Source of the DNA: a virus
Strand: one strand, 5' to 3'
IMG/VR virus record: IMGVR_UViG_3300030103_001804
Location: 1 to 57,821 of that record
Length of the DNA: 57,821 bases
The notes under the pieces: model-generated
Told to the model about the DNA's origin: nothing
The model's input: the letters and a program-made list of their open reading frames with translations, nothing else
The model's database searches: none
In this document: positions 50,375 through 57,821 of the stretch, piece by piece
Layout of the letters: every line of letters begins with the position of its first letter
Position numbering within the stretch: position 1 is the stretch's first letter
Made by a program: the position numbers and the translations under genes

Positions 50375-51268
50375 TCACGATTGTAAGCGAGCTAGTTGCT
50401 TCGCATATTGTTCATAAGATACACCTAATTTATCTGCGATTGCAACCTGAGAAGGTGTTAATTTGATTTTTTTATTAGTGGACTTACCTGATGACCTTGA
50501 AGCACCAGCTACAGGAGCACGAGTATTTGATCTACTTCCCTGTTGAAATTTATGGGGAAATTCATCACGCATACGTTTATCTAACTCATCATAGTAGTCA
50601 TCAGAGGAAGGATCAAAATATTCTTCCTCTATGAGTTTTTTATGTATGCTAAATGCCGTAAGTGTCATAGGCTCATCTTGCCCGAACCAAGTATTACGTT
50701 CTGCCCAAGATCTAGCTTTCGGATCTGGCTGATTATTTGGCTGTTGCTGCGGAGCTGTTTGTGGTTGCTGTTGTGGAGCTGCTTTACGTTGCTCTAATTG
50801 TTGTTTAGCTACGTTTAAACGCTCAGTTTCAATTGCTAATTTAGCAATCGATTTTTGCGCTTCTATTTGTGCATCAACATCACCAACATTAATAGCCTCA
50901 CTAAGTTGTTTTTTGAGCACATCTTCCTGTGATGTTACTCTTTGATCGTACTCACTTATATACGATTCATCAATTTGAGAACTGCGTTTTTGAAGCTGCT
51001 CATTTTGCTCTTGAACAGATCTAGCATACTCAGTAGCTGCTTTTTCACGTCGCTCAGCTTCACGCATTTTGTAGGTGAGTTTTTCAATGCGCTTTTTGAC
51101 TTTGTCGCTGTAACCTTCAAGGTCTTCGTCTGAGGTTTCTTCGCTCGCACTGACTTTTTCTGAGCTTTCTTCTTCGGCAGCTTCTTGGCTGCTTTCTTGG
51201 TTTTCTTCTGTGTCATTTTCCAATTCCACTTCTACAACTTCATCTTCAACTTGTTTAGCTTCGGGCAT
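50375..51268 (-). CDS. Scaffold-like capsid assembly protein
   Basis: 297 residues from the ATG at 51268. The first 55 residues are highly acidic (EEESSEKVSASEETSDEDLE), then a long coiled coil (residues about 60-150), a Gln/Pro linker (QQQPQTAPQQQPNNQPDPK) and a C-terminal domain with LTPSQVAIADKLGVSYEQYA. Acid start, coil and basic end are typical of phage scaffolds. Next to the capsid genes. Confidence 0.7.
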   Translation of the reverse strand: MPEAKQVEDEVVEVELENDTEENQESSQEAAEEESSEKVSASEETSDEDLEGYSDKVKKRIEKLTYKMREAERREKAATEYARSVQEQNEQLQKRSSQIDESYISEYDQRVTSQEDVLKKQLSEAINVGDVDAQIEAQKSIAKLAIETERLNVAKQQLEQRKAAPQQQPQTAPQQQPNNQPDPKARSWAERNTWFGQDEPMTLTAFSIHKKLIEEEYFDPSSDDYYDELDKRMRDEFPHKFQQGSRSNTRAPVAGASRSSGKSTNKKIKLTPSQVAIADKLGVSYEQYAKQLARLQS

Positions 51269-51279
51269 AAGAATCACTC

Positions 51280-51726
51280 CTATGTGTGGATTATATCTTC
51301 AGGATTATTAATTGTGGCTAGTATTTCATCATCATTTAATAAACGAACCTCACCACCATCTATTTTAAATCTGCTACCAGCATAACGACCAAAAATTACC
51401 CAATCACCTTCTTTACACCACGGTTTCCAATTTTCATTAGGGTCATTCGGGTTGCCAAATTTGTTGGGGTCTTTATATGCAAGAGGACCCATTTTGACCA
51501 CATAACCACAAACAGTAGCTAACGCTTCACGGTCTACATGTTGATCTGGTAGATACACACCGCCCTCAGTTTTACCTTTTCCACGGTAAGGCAGAATCAA
51601 AATACGCCAACCAGAAGGCTGCGGTAGTTTTTCTTTTGCCGTTATATTTTCAGGGGATGTTGCTTTTTTATTACTTTGTGCAGCGACTTTTGCATATCGC
51701 TCTGGAACAAATAGAGTTTTACTCAT
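51280..51726 (-). CDS. groES: GroES-like co-chaperonin
   Basis: 148 residues. Residues about 35-140 match the Cpn10 fold: WRILILPYRGKGKTEGGVYL, VCGYVVKMGPLAY, and FGRYAGSRFKIDGGEVRLLN followed by DDEIL. A longer N-terminal extension and a KDPNKFGNPNDPNEN insertion, compared with the usual 97 residues. The mobile loop GKGKTEGGVYLPD is present. It probably helps fold the capsid protein through the host GroEL, as T4 gp31 does. Confidence 0.8.
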   Translation of the reverse strand: MSKTLFVPERYAKVAAQSNKKATSPENITAKEKLPQPSGWRILILPYRGKGKTEGGVYLPDQHVDREALATVCGYVVKMGPLAYKDPNKFGNPNDPNENWKPWCKEGDWVIFGRYAGSRFKIDGGEVRLLNDDEILATINNPEDIIHT

Positions 51727-51910
51727 GTTCTATCCTTTTGAGCAGGAGGTCAAGCTCCTGTTTAATTGTTGCAAGTTCTACAAGCCTAGCTCGTAGTTCC
51801 TTGAATGCAGTAATATCATCTACTGAACCATGTATTAGTTGTTCAGTAATCATATTTTCTCGTTCAACGATTATATTACGGAGTTTTTCATGGATGTAAA
51901 GGGTAGACAT
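51719..51910 (-). CDS. Small coiled-coil protein
   Basis: 63 residues, wholly helical (LRARLVELATIKQELDLLLK). Overlaps the GroES-like gene by 8 nt. Widespread in marine phages as a small unknown. Confidence 0.5.
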   Translation of the reverse strand: MSTLYIHEKLRNIIVERENMITEQLIHGSVDDITAFKELRARLVELATIKQELDLLLKRIEHE

Positions 51911-52054
51911 CTATGTTTTACGAACTTTCTTACGTTTTTTAGCAGTTTTAGCTGCATTTTTAAAATCAGCAGCTGATGGTGCGCCTTTTTGTCCAGCTTT
52001 ACGCATTGGCTTACCACTAGCTCTACGCTTTGCTATGTTCCTATATAAACTCAT
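51911..52054 (-). CDS. 47-aa basic protein
   Basis: Frame from the ATG at 52054 (ATGA overlap with the previous gene) to TAG 51911-51913. It begins MSLYRNIAKRRASGKPMRKA and ends in Lys/Arg. Matches small basic proteins next to marine phage capsid genes. Too short for most gene-callers. Confidence 0.6.
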   Translation of the reverse strand: MSLYRNIAKRRASGKPMRKAGQKGAPSAADFKNAAKTAKKRKKVRKT

Positions 52055-52428
52055 TTTTTAAATCCTTTAATACCCCTTATTCCAAAACTTGCTCCAATAG
52101 AAGCGTACATCGCCCATTGAAACCATTCAGGTGTGCGGGATAAGGCCGCAAACCCTGCATCTACATATGGTTGTGTGAACGGAATAAAACACATAGCTAT
52201 AATGATAATAAACAATATTGTCCATGCCTCATCCTTCCAACTATTGTCAGAGGCTTGCGCCATAATTTTTTCCCACCCTGCTTCGTGGGTGGCAGCTACT
52301 TTCATAACTTCTGCTTCTGCCTCTGCTTTAGCTTGAGCAACTCTACCTTTGGCTTTAGTCTGCTCTATTTTAGACTCCATAAAAGAGCCAGCTAAATTAG
52401 CGATTGGTCCAATCAATGCTTGTATCAT
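52051..52428 (-). CDS. Holin-like protein
   Basis: 125 residues. Amphipathic N-terminus (MIQALIGPIANLAGSFMESK), a charged coil (QAKAEAEAEVMKVAATHEAG), then SWKDEAWTILFIIIIAMCFI and a second transmembrane stretch (WFQWAMYASIGASFGIRGIK). Resembles holins of the gene-transfer-agent type. May form membrane lesions for lysozyme release. Confidence 0.6.
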   Translation of the reverse strand: MIQALIGPIANLAGSFMESKIEQTKAKGRVAQAKAEAEAEVMKVAATHEAGWEKIMAQASDNSWKDEAWTILFIIIIAMCFIPFTQPYVDAGFAALSRTPEWFQWAMYASIGASFGIRGIKGFKK

Positions 52429-52637
52429 TCGTCCTCCAAGATTTCTAAAATCTCACCAGCCTCAAGCCTAACCTTCAGCTGCTTACATGACCACTTCTTA
52501 TCAAAGTCAGTCGTATGCCCAACATTACGTTTTATCTTACGGCGTATGTTCAAACACTCAGACAGATTCTTGTAAGGCGTATATTCAATACGCTCTTCCC
52601 CAATCATCAACAGTAAAACAAACGTCATCTCAATCAT
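52425..52637 (-). CDS. Small protein with N-terminal hydrophobic segment
   Basis: 70 residues. MIEMTFVLLLMIGEERIEYT may act as a signal or anchor; the rest has two Cys (SECLN, WSCKQL) that could form a disulfide. Possible spanin or periplasmic role by location only. Confidence 0.5.
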   Translation of the reverse strand: MIEMTFVLLLMIGEERIEYTPYKNLSECLNIRRKIKRNVGHTTDFDKKWSCKQLKVRLEAGEILEILEDE

Positions 52638-53023
52638 TTGTTAGTCAACTTTTCTATATTGTCCTCAATCTTTGTAAGCCGCCTGTCATAAAACTCCAAA
52701 ACCAGTTTCTGCTGCTGGTCATGTGGAGCATTTCCTGATTCTATATTTTCTGCTAGTTTTTCTAGTTCACTAGCCAAATGCTCGATCATCATAAATTGTT
52801 CTGAGTCGGCTGGCAAGCTACCCATCTCGCCTCGAGGCCATTTAATACGAAACTCAGTGTTCATTCCCAAATCTGTTTCCATCAAAATCAACTTGTTCTC
52901 GGTGGTGTTAAGACGTTCGATAACTCCAAAGTAAGCCCATGTGCCAACAGTTGCAGCTATGAGCAACGCAATCAAATTGCGAATTGGCATACTCAGTTCA
53001 GTGTTTTCATTCAGTTTTGGCAT
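52634..53023 (-). CDS. Single-pass membrane coiled-coil protein
   Basis: 129 residues. A transmembrane helix at about 14-32 (LIALLIAATVGTWAYFGVIE), a coil, KWPRGEMGSLPADSEQFMMI and a second coil at the C-terminus. Conserved in marine phage lysis blocks. Possible inner-membrane spanin. Confidence 0.55.
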   Translation of the reverse strand: MPKLNENTELSMPIRNLIALLIAATVGTWAYFGVIERLNTTENKLILMETDLGMNTEFRIKWPRGEMGSLPADSEQFMMIEHLASELEKLAENIESGNAPHDQQQKLVLEFYDRRLTKIEDNIEKLTNK

Positions 53024-53265
53024 TAATCACACTTGTCCTTTCCTGCACACTCAGTAGGAAAACAATGTGCCATCATGCGATAATATTCATTTTTGTAAGT
53101 GGCTTGCCACATGTCTTCAGCTATCAGATATTCACACTGAGACTCGGTCATGGGTTGTTGCAGAGCAACTTGATTACCAATGTACTGCCACTCATTACCA
53201 TTAAAACCCCACATACTTATGACAAGTATGAACAATGGTTCAACAGTATGATGGGCGTTAATCAT
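53023..53265 (-). CDS. Small secreted-like protein
   Basis: 80 residues with a hydrophobic N-terminal stretch (PLFILVISMWGFNGNEWQYI) and four Cys in the C-terminal part (QCEYL, HCFPTECAGKDKCD), suggesting disulfide bonds in the periplasm. Possibly the outer-membrane partner of the coiled-coil protein next to it. Confidence 0.5.
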   Translation of the reverse strand: MINAHHTVEPLFILVISMWGFNGNEWQYIGNQVALQQPMTESQCEYLIAEDMWQATYKNEYYRMMAHCFPTECAGKDKCD

Positions 53266-53603
53266 TCTTTAGCTTTTTTGTCTGCGTAAGCATTTGCTCC
53301 GAAATAAGCTGCAACGAGTGCGCTGTTTGCCACAAAATAAGTAGGAGCAATATCAGTAATCATAGTTGCAGCATTATCATATCCGAGCATGGCAGTAATC
53401 AATATAGCGGCTGGGTAGTTTAACGTCCCAAACAAGGCAAACCATGTCATATATCTCATGCTATCTCGCCTAGCATCAGCATCTTCTAGTTCTCTACGTT
53501 TGAACTCCAAGGCCATAGCAATCTCATCATCACACAAAATGTCATCATTGTTTTTATCCATGTGAGAGTAAGCACTATCTTTTTGTAGTTTTTTCTGTGG
53601 CAT
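53262..53603 (-). CDS. EF-hand, two-transmembrane protein
   Basis: 113 residues. Residues 16-27 (DKNNDDILCDDE) form a standard EF-hand loop with Asp at 1 and 5, Asn at 3, Ile at 7 and Glu at 12. A helical stretch (IAMALEFKRRELEDADARR) and two transmembrane helices (MTWFALFGTLNYPAAILITA; FVANSALVAAYFGANAYA) follow. Similar proteins exist in marine phages. Calcium binding is predicted, not proven. Confidence 0.65.
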   Translation of the reverse strand: MPQKKLQKDSAYSHMDKNNDDILCDDEIAMALEFKRRELEDADARRDSMRYMTWFALFGTLNYPAAILITAMLGYDNAATMITDIAPTYFVANSALVAAYFGANAYADKKAKE

Positions 53604-53604
53604 A

Positions 53605-53841
53605 TTACCTTACGCCTCTAAATTTTGTACCTTGCACTGCAGAACGACCACCGCGTGATTTACGCATCATTGCCCTTTCACCTTGAGGTGGTGACCCATC
53701 CGCACGTCTACCAATACCTCTAGCTTTAAATTCTTCGAATGACATAGTCTCATCATAGTTACCATCAAAGAACATTTCCCTTAGTTCTTGGTCAGGATCC
53801 ATTGGTATTTCTTTTACATCAACATCTTTATCTTTTGCCAT
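53605..53841 (-). CDS. Small structural-region protein
   Basis: 78 residues. Acidic N-terminal half (DVDVKEIPMDPDQELREMFF) and basic C-terminus (RKSRGGRSAVQGTKFRGVR). No motif. Lies between membrane-protein and 53851-54837 genes. Confidence 0.5.
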   Translation of the reverse strand: MAKDKDVDVKEIPMDPDQELREMFFDGNYDETMSFEEFKARGIGRRADGSPPQGERAMMRKSRGGRSAVQGTKFRGVR

Positions 53842-53850
53842 TATCGTCTC

Positions 53851-54837
53851 CTAACTACCAAATAAATTTTGTTGTAAAGCCTCAAGACTGAACGGTGTCA
53901 CACTTTGTTTTTTTGTACCAGTAAACGTTCTTGCTGGTGCATTTCTTTGGTAATCACCTGAAAATGTCCTACCTGTTTTTGTATCCATGTAACCGCCAGG
54001 AATTGATACAATATTATCAGCTAATTTTTGCAATCCTGACTGAACTTGGCTTAAATAACCTGTATCGGCTATTTGGTAAGCGGCATCAGGCAAAGGTGTT
54101 CCAGTCCCCTTTGTAAGAGCTTCCATGACACGATCTTGATCTAAGGTATTTTTAGGAGTAGAAAGATTACTTTGCGATTGTTGATTTATCATATCATTAA
54201 TAGCATCGATAGCCTGTTGCTGTTGTGATGGTTCGGGTGCGGGTGCTAGTCTGTCTCTTATATCTTGCCTTGTTTCTTGAACAGGCACACCGCTCGCTAT
54301 ACCTGTCTGCGGCATATTTCCTAACTCTCCCACAATACTATCTTTACCGATAATAGACTCTGATAAAGCAGTTTCAGTTGGTGCTTTAGGTTGATTCATT
54401 TGCTTACCAACTATTGTGTTAGCAATACCAAGTGCTACTTGTTGTGGGATTGAAAGTCCTTTAACGAAAGCTGTTCCAATACCTAACGGAGTATTTCGTC
54501 CTGGGACGACCATATCGATTACATTATCGAAAAAACTTTTTTTCTCATCGTATCCGATAACACCTAAAATACCTTTCTGGTCTTGCAATATACCATCTCT
54601 ATAATCGTCTGATGTAAAAACACCTAGACTTTTGCCTGACTTTTTGGCTGCATTTATCGCAGCCTGTACCTCTTGATAGCTAGGACCATCATCCGTTCCA
54701 AATCCAGCAGCTTTAGATTCAGCAAGAGCATCGCCCACTTCATCTGCGTCAGAGCCACCGACGTTGCCTCCCGTTTTGCCAGTAGGACCAAAATCTTTAT
54801 CGCCTACATTGGCTCCCATATCTGGACCACGACGCAT
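53851..54837 (-). CDS. Virion-region protein, Gly/Asp-rich start
   Basis: 328 residues. Start MRRGPDMGANVGDKDFGPTG, a PSYQEVQAAINAAKKSGKSL helix, a hydrophobic stretch at about 115-145 (PLGIGTAFVKGLSIPQQVAL), and a Gln/Ser-rich linker. The C-terminus FSGDYQRNAPARTFTGTKKQ is conserved among marine podoviruses. Function unknown. Confidence 0.55.
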   Translation of the reverse strand: MRRGPDMGANVGDKDFGPTGKTGGNVGGSDADEVGDALAESKAAGFGTDDGPSYQEVQAAINAAKKSGKSLGVFTSDDYRDGILQDQKGILGVIGYDEKKSFFDNVIDMVVPGRNTPLGIGTAFVKGLSIPQQVALGIANTIVGKQMNQPKAPTETALSESIIGKDSIVGELGNMPQTGIASGVPVQETRQDIRDRLAPAPEPSQQQQAIDAINDMINQQSQSNLSTPKNTLDQDRVMEALTKGTGTPLPDAAYQIADTGYLSQVQSGLQKLADNIVSIPGGYMDTKTGRTFSGDYQRNAPARTFTGTKKQSVTPFSLEALQQNLFGS

Positions 54838-57236
54838 TATCCCCTCCTATTAGCTGTACGTTCTAGGGCTATCTGTGCTCGCATAGCTGCGATATCTTCT
54901 GTACTACCAATACGCTCACGTTGGATAGCAGCTTGTTCATTAGCTTTCTGTTTATTAAACTCAAGCTCCATTTGATCTTGACGAGCATCTTGCATTTGGT
55001 CTTGTTGCCGTAGTGCAAGCTCTTGTTGCTTCAGTTCTACAAGCGGATCTTTTTGTTGCGCGGCTAATAATTGTGCTTCTTGTTGTAAATACTCTGTTAC
55101 TAACTGTGCTTCAACTTGATCTATCATATTTTGCATAGCTTCAGGTGGCATTTGCTGACCTGAGTTTTGCATATTCATGATTTGTTGCTGTGCAACCATC
55201 TGTGCCTTTAATGTCAGATGTTCAAAAATATGCGTCTGTAAAATCTGCATCGCAGCAGGATTACCTTTCACGACTATACTATTCATAAAGGCTAAATGTG
55301 ATTGTATATGAGCATCATGGTTTTGTTGTGGGAATGCCTTTAATTGTTGCTTCCCAGCTAACGCCATTTGTAATTGACCATTCTCGGTAATAGCATTGGT
55401 CGGCTGTGGTTGTTGTGGTGGCGTTAATATTTGTTCAATATTATCTACACCTAACGCACTATACATTCTGCGATATGCTTCATAAACATTGTGCATTTGT
55501 GGATTAGCTTGTGCCAATTTTAATTGCTCACTGGCTAAACTTACACGCTGTGACATACTAAATATATTAGGATTAGCTACAGGAACAATATCGACTCGAC
55601 CATCAAAATCACTAGCTTTTAATCCAGGCTGATTACCTGTGACATTGTATGAATAATCACTGCCATCTGTACCAATAATTTCTGCAAGCAATTTAAATTC
55701 TTGCTTCATAGCGTTGTATAAACGCTTATGGACAGCAGACATAATACGGCTACCACGTTCCATCAATGCAACTGTTGTCCCCACAGGCATTTCGGTATTC
55801 TGTATGTTACCTGTACCTATATCTGTTGTGCCTACAAATTTTTGCGCTGCCTGAACTACAAAACCAAGCAGCTGGAACAGAGTCGCGCTCGGCTCTTTGT
55901 AGGGCAAAGGTAAGAGTGAGCCGCGTAGCTCCGTTCCAACAACATCGACATCTCGCCACTCTCCAGGTTGTAGTGGCTGGTCATCATCTCGGATACGCAA
56001 ACCTCTAGCTTTAAATCCTGCTGGCATATTTGATAAAGTACCAGCATCTATAAGCTGTCGTAGGTTAGCTGTAGCTGTACGCGATAAATTACCTAGTAAG
56101 TGAATTAAGCCATTGCCATAAAAACCTAATCCTGGAGTGAACATATAATGAATAAAGAACTGTTTTTTACGCTTCATCGGGTCTGTTTCCGTATAATTAC
56201 GATAAATAGACAAAACTTCGCCAGAATCAGCTGAAACTGTAACAATATACGGTAATTTTATACCTGTTTCCTCACCATCTGCATCTTTATCAGCAAAATC
56301 TGCCAAATCCAAGAAGCAATGGCACTCATATAACGTAATTTCTTCATAAGTACCCTGCTTTTCTACACCAGCAAGCTCTTCTTTAGTCTCTTTCAGCTCA
56401 TCATACTCACCTTCACCAGCAGAAATCTCAAGATCGCGGTAAAAACCATTAACTTGCTGCTTGCGTAACTCATTTTCGGTCATGCGGATGATGTGAGTAG
56501 CACGTTCTGCACTTGCAAGATCAGTTGCACTGTACGGCACAAGCAAATCTTCGGCTTGTACAAACTTACTTACCTGTCTGCCAAGCTGCGGATCAGGATA
56601 AATTTTCTTAAATGCACTACCACATAGCCCTAAGTAGTATAACATCTGGTCAAACTCAGAATCATACTCCTCCATAATGTGCAGTATTTGATAATTCATC
56701 TCTTGTTTAATACGTTCTGACTGTTTTTCCAGTTCAGCAGTTGTATCACCCAAGACTTGTGTGCGGACAGGACCGCTCGGCGGTAATAATTCTTTATATG
56801 CTTGTGCTTGGAACTGGCTAACAGCCTCATTCAACATAGGGTGTATTACACCTGTAGCCCCTTGAAAGGGTTCTGTACGGTTATCATACTTTATACCAAG
56901 TAGATTTAAACCTTTTGTATATGTACTCAACCATTCACTGCGCGATGCTTTATCTTCATCTACTTTTTCCAGCACCATACTAGATATACCTGTAAGTTCA
57001 TCCTCATCAATAAACTCAGCAAGGTTATCCATAAATTTTGCCTCACCTTTATCTTCACCTTCAGGTTCAGCAAACTCTACAGAGCCATCTTCTAATGTAG
57101 ACATTTCCATACCATCGAATGATGGTTCGGGGGCAGCGGTGGGTAGTTCTATTTCTAACTCATCATCTGGCAAAGGATTACCAACCAATGTCATTTCGCG
57201 TTCAATATTATTAAAGGGATTCTTTTTTACTGCCAC
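54837..57236 (-). CDS. Portal protein
   Basis: 799 residues. The acidic N-terminus is followed by EWLSTYTKGLNLLGIKYDNR then TEPFQGATGVIHPMLNEAVS, and GLGFYGNGLIHLLGNLSRTA. These are motifs of P22-like portals. LIDAGTLSNMPAGFKARGLR is also characteristic. A long Gln-rich coiled C-terminal region (residues about 610-799) may form the barrel. It is large but normal for this branch. Confidence 0.85.
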   Translation of the reverse strand: MAVKKNPFNNIEREMTLVGNPLPDDELEIELPTAAPEPSFDGMEMSTLEDGSVEFAEPEGEDKGEAKFMDNLAEFIDEDELTGISSMVLEKVDEDKASRSEWLSTYTKGLNLLGIKYDNRTEPFQGATGVIHPMLNEAVSQFQAQAYKELLPPSGPVRTQVLGDTTAELEKQSERIKQEMNYQILHIMEEYDSEFDQMLYYLGLCGSAFKKIYPDPQLGRQVSKFVQAEDLLVPYSATDLASAERATHIIRMTENELRKQQVNGFYRDLEISAGEGEYDELKETKEELAGVEKQGTYEEITLYECHCFLDLADFADKDADGEETGIKLPYIVTVSADSGEVLSIYRNYTETDPMKRKKQFFIHYMFTPGLGFYGNGLIHLLGNLSRTATANLRQLIDAGTLSNMPAGFKARGLRIRDDDQPLQPGEWRDVDVVGTELRGSLLPLPYKEPSATLFQLLGFVVQAAQKFVGTTDIGTGNIQNTEMPVGTTVALMERGSRIMSAVHKRLYNAMKQEFKLLAEIIGTDGSDYSYNVTGNQPGLKASDFDGRVDIVPVANPNIFSMSQRVSLASEQLKLAQANPQMHNVYEAYRRMYSALGVDNIEQILTPPQQPQPTNAITENGQLQMALAGKQQLKAFPQQNHDAHIQSHLAFMNSIVVKGNPAAMQILQTHIFEHLTLKAQMVAQQQIMNMQNSGQQMPPEAMQNMIDQVEAQLVTEYLQQEAQLLAAQQKDPLVELKQQELALRQQDQMQDARQDQMELEFNKQKANEQAAIQRERIGSTEDIAAMRAQIALERTANRRG

Positions 57237-57348
57237 TTGACTTACCTCCCTGTATCAAACGCAATTTAGGCCGATCTACTTTTTTTACCTCATCAAGAAC
57301 TTCTTGTATCAGCTGCTTTAACTCTTCTACCCTAGCCGTAATAGGCAT
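57211..57348 (-). CDS. Small coiled protein between terminase and portal
   Basis: About 45 residues if the ATG at 57348 is used; another ATG at 57372 would give 53. Helical and charged (VEELKQLIQEVLDEVKKVDR) with a Gly/Lys-rich tail that overlaps the portal start. The start is uncertain because no clear ribosome-binding site is seen. Confidence 0.45.
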   Translation of the reverse strand: MPITARVEELKQLIQEVLDEVKKVDRPKLRLIQGGKSSGSKKESL

Positions 57349-57821
57349 TACTTCTTGGTGGTGAATCGACATAATCGTTATAATCCTCTGGGTGCTGTAT
57401 AAACCCACCTTCGCGGAAACGTCGGAGAGCCTGTGTTACTGTATCAACAAAATCATCATTTTCGCCAACCGGAAATGATGCACACTCCTCTATCACTTCC
57501 TCTGCCCATCTAGTATCTGGAGCCCATACTAAACCACTTTCTAGGATTGGCGCAATGGAGTTCACTCGAGTAAATTTATCATTACCTCTGCTTGGTGAAT
57601 AATTCTGCACTGGAATACCCATACTACGCAGTTCTTGCGTCAGCGGCATACCACTGGCTTTTGCTTCAATAATCACACATTCTGGCTCCCAATAATCATA
57701 TTCTTCTTTTGCTATACGTTTTAACTCTGGAAAATCCCATCGGCCACGCCGCGCATCACATAGAATAATGTTTGGTGGTTCTCCCTCCACAGGATAAAAT
57801 ACACCCCATGTAGTTATCGCA
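57332..57821 (-). CDS. terL: Terminase large subunit, C-terminal nuclease domain (partial)
   Basis: The open frame runs through the right edge; 162 residues are visible and the ATPase part is outside. TTWGVFYPVEGEPP and NIILCDARRGRWDFPELKRI begin the RNase-H-like nuclease; VIIEAKASGMPLTQELRSMG, NDKFTRVNSIAPILESGLVW and FPVGENDDFVDTVTQALRRF are the family signatures with the catalytic acids (Glu in IIEAK, Asp in DDFVD). It cuts concatemers during packaging. Confidence 0.85.
   Translation of the reverse strand, partial: AITTWGVFYPVEGEPPNIILCDARRGRWDFPELKRIAKEEYDYWEPECVIIEAKASGMPLTQELRSMGIPVQNYSPSRGNDKFTRVNSIAPILESGLVWAPDTRWAEEVIEECASFPVGENDDFVDTVTQALRRFREGGFIQHPEDYNDYVDSPPRSNAYYG

Overview
The window is most of the genome of a double-stranded DNA tailed phage, probably a short-tailed (podovirus-like) marine phage. 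The evidence is a P22-like portal, gp4/SU10-type connector proteins, a gp10-like stabilisation protein, large internal or ejection-type proteins and a gpT-like capsid, with no sheath or classical long tape-measure operon. Almost every gene is on the minus strand, and many overlap by ATGA or TAATG. The host cannot be named from the sequence. No integrase, CRISPR array, tRNA or insertion sequence was seen.

Layout from left to right; minus-strand transcription runs right to left. (1) 1-710 is a segment unlike the rest of the genome. It contains not one GA or TC dinucleotide on either strand, where about 89 would be expected at equal base usage. It carries at least two genes, whose products have no Asp or Glu, and it runs off the left edge. 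(2) 711-9226 holds small accessory genes in short units with their own promoters and terminators, plus the small terminase subunit and a PD-(D/E)xK nuclease. (3) 9227-16854 holds nucleotide metabolism and DNA modification genes: HD nucleotidase, family A DNA polymerase (Leu at the '762' position), thymidylate-synthase-family enzyme, radical SAM protein, TAGT-like glycosyltransferase and an HMUDK/aGPT-Pplase-like helical protein. Together these suggest hypermodified pyrimidines in the phage DNA. (4) 17000-24903 holds replication genes: UvrD-like helicase, AEP-type primase, SSB-like protein and a SNF2-like helicase, the only convincing plus-strand gene. (5) 24884-57821 is the virion and lysis arm: lysozyme, ejection-type proteins, tail and receptor-binding proteins, connectors, a cluster of tiny Lys-rich proteins, major capsid, scaffold-like protein, GroES-like co-chaperonin, several small membrane proteins, portal and the C-terminal part of the large terminase (cut by the right edge).

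An AT-rich promoter-like motif recurs upstream of several left-arm units and, inverted, upstream of the plus-strand helicase. Small and large terminase lie at opposite ends of the window. If the genome is circular, the GA/TC-free segment lies in the unseen junction between the left accessory genes and the large terminase. That segment is the most remarkable feature: normal Shine-Dalgarno sequences (AGGAGG), the sigma70 -35 box (TTGACA), TGA stops and all Asp/Glu codons are impossible in it. Its genes appear to use a G:U-wobble Shine-Dalgarno (AAGGGG) instead.
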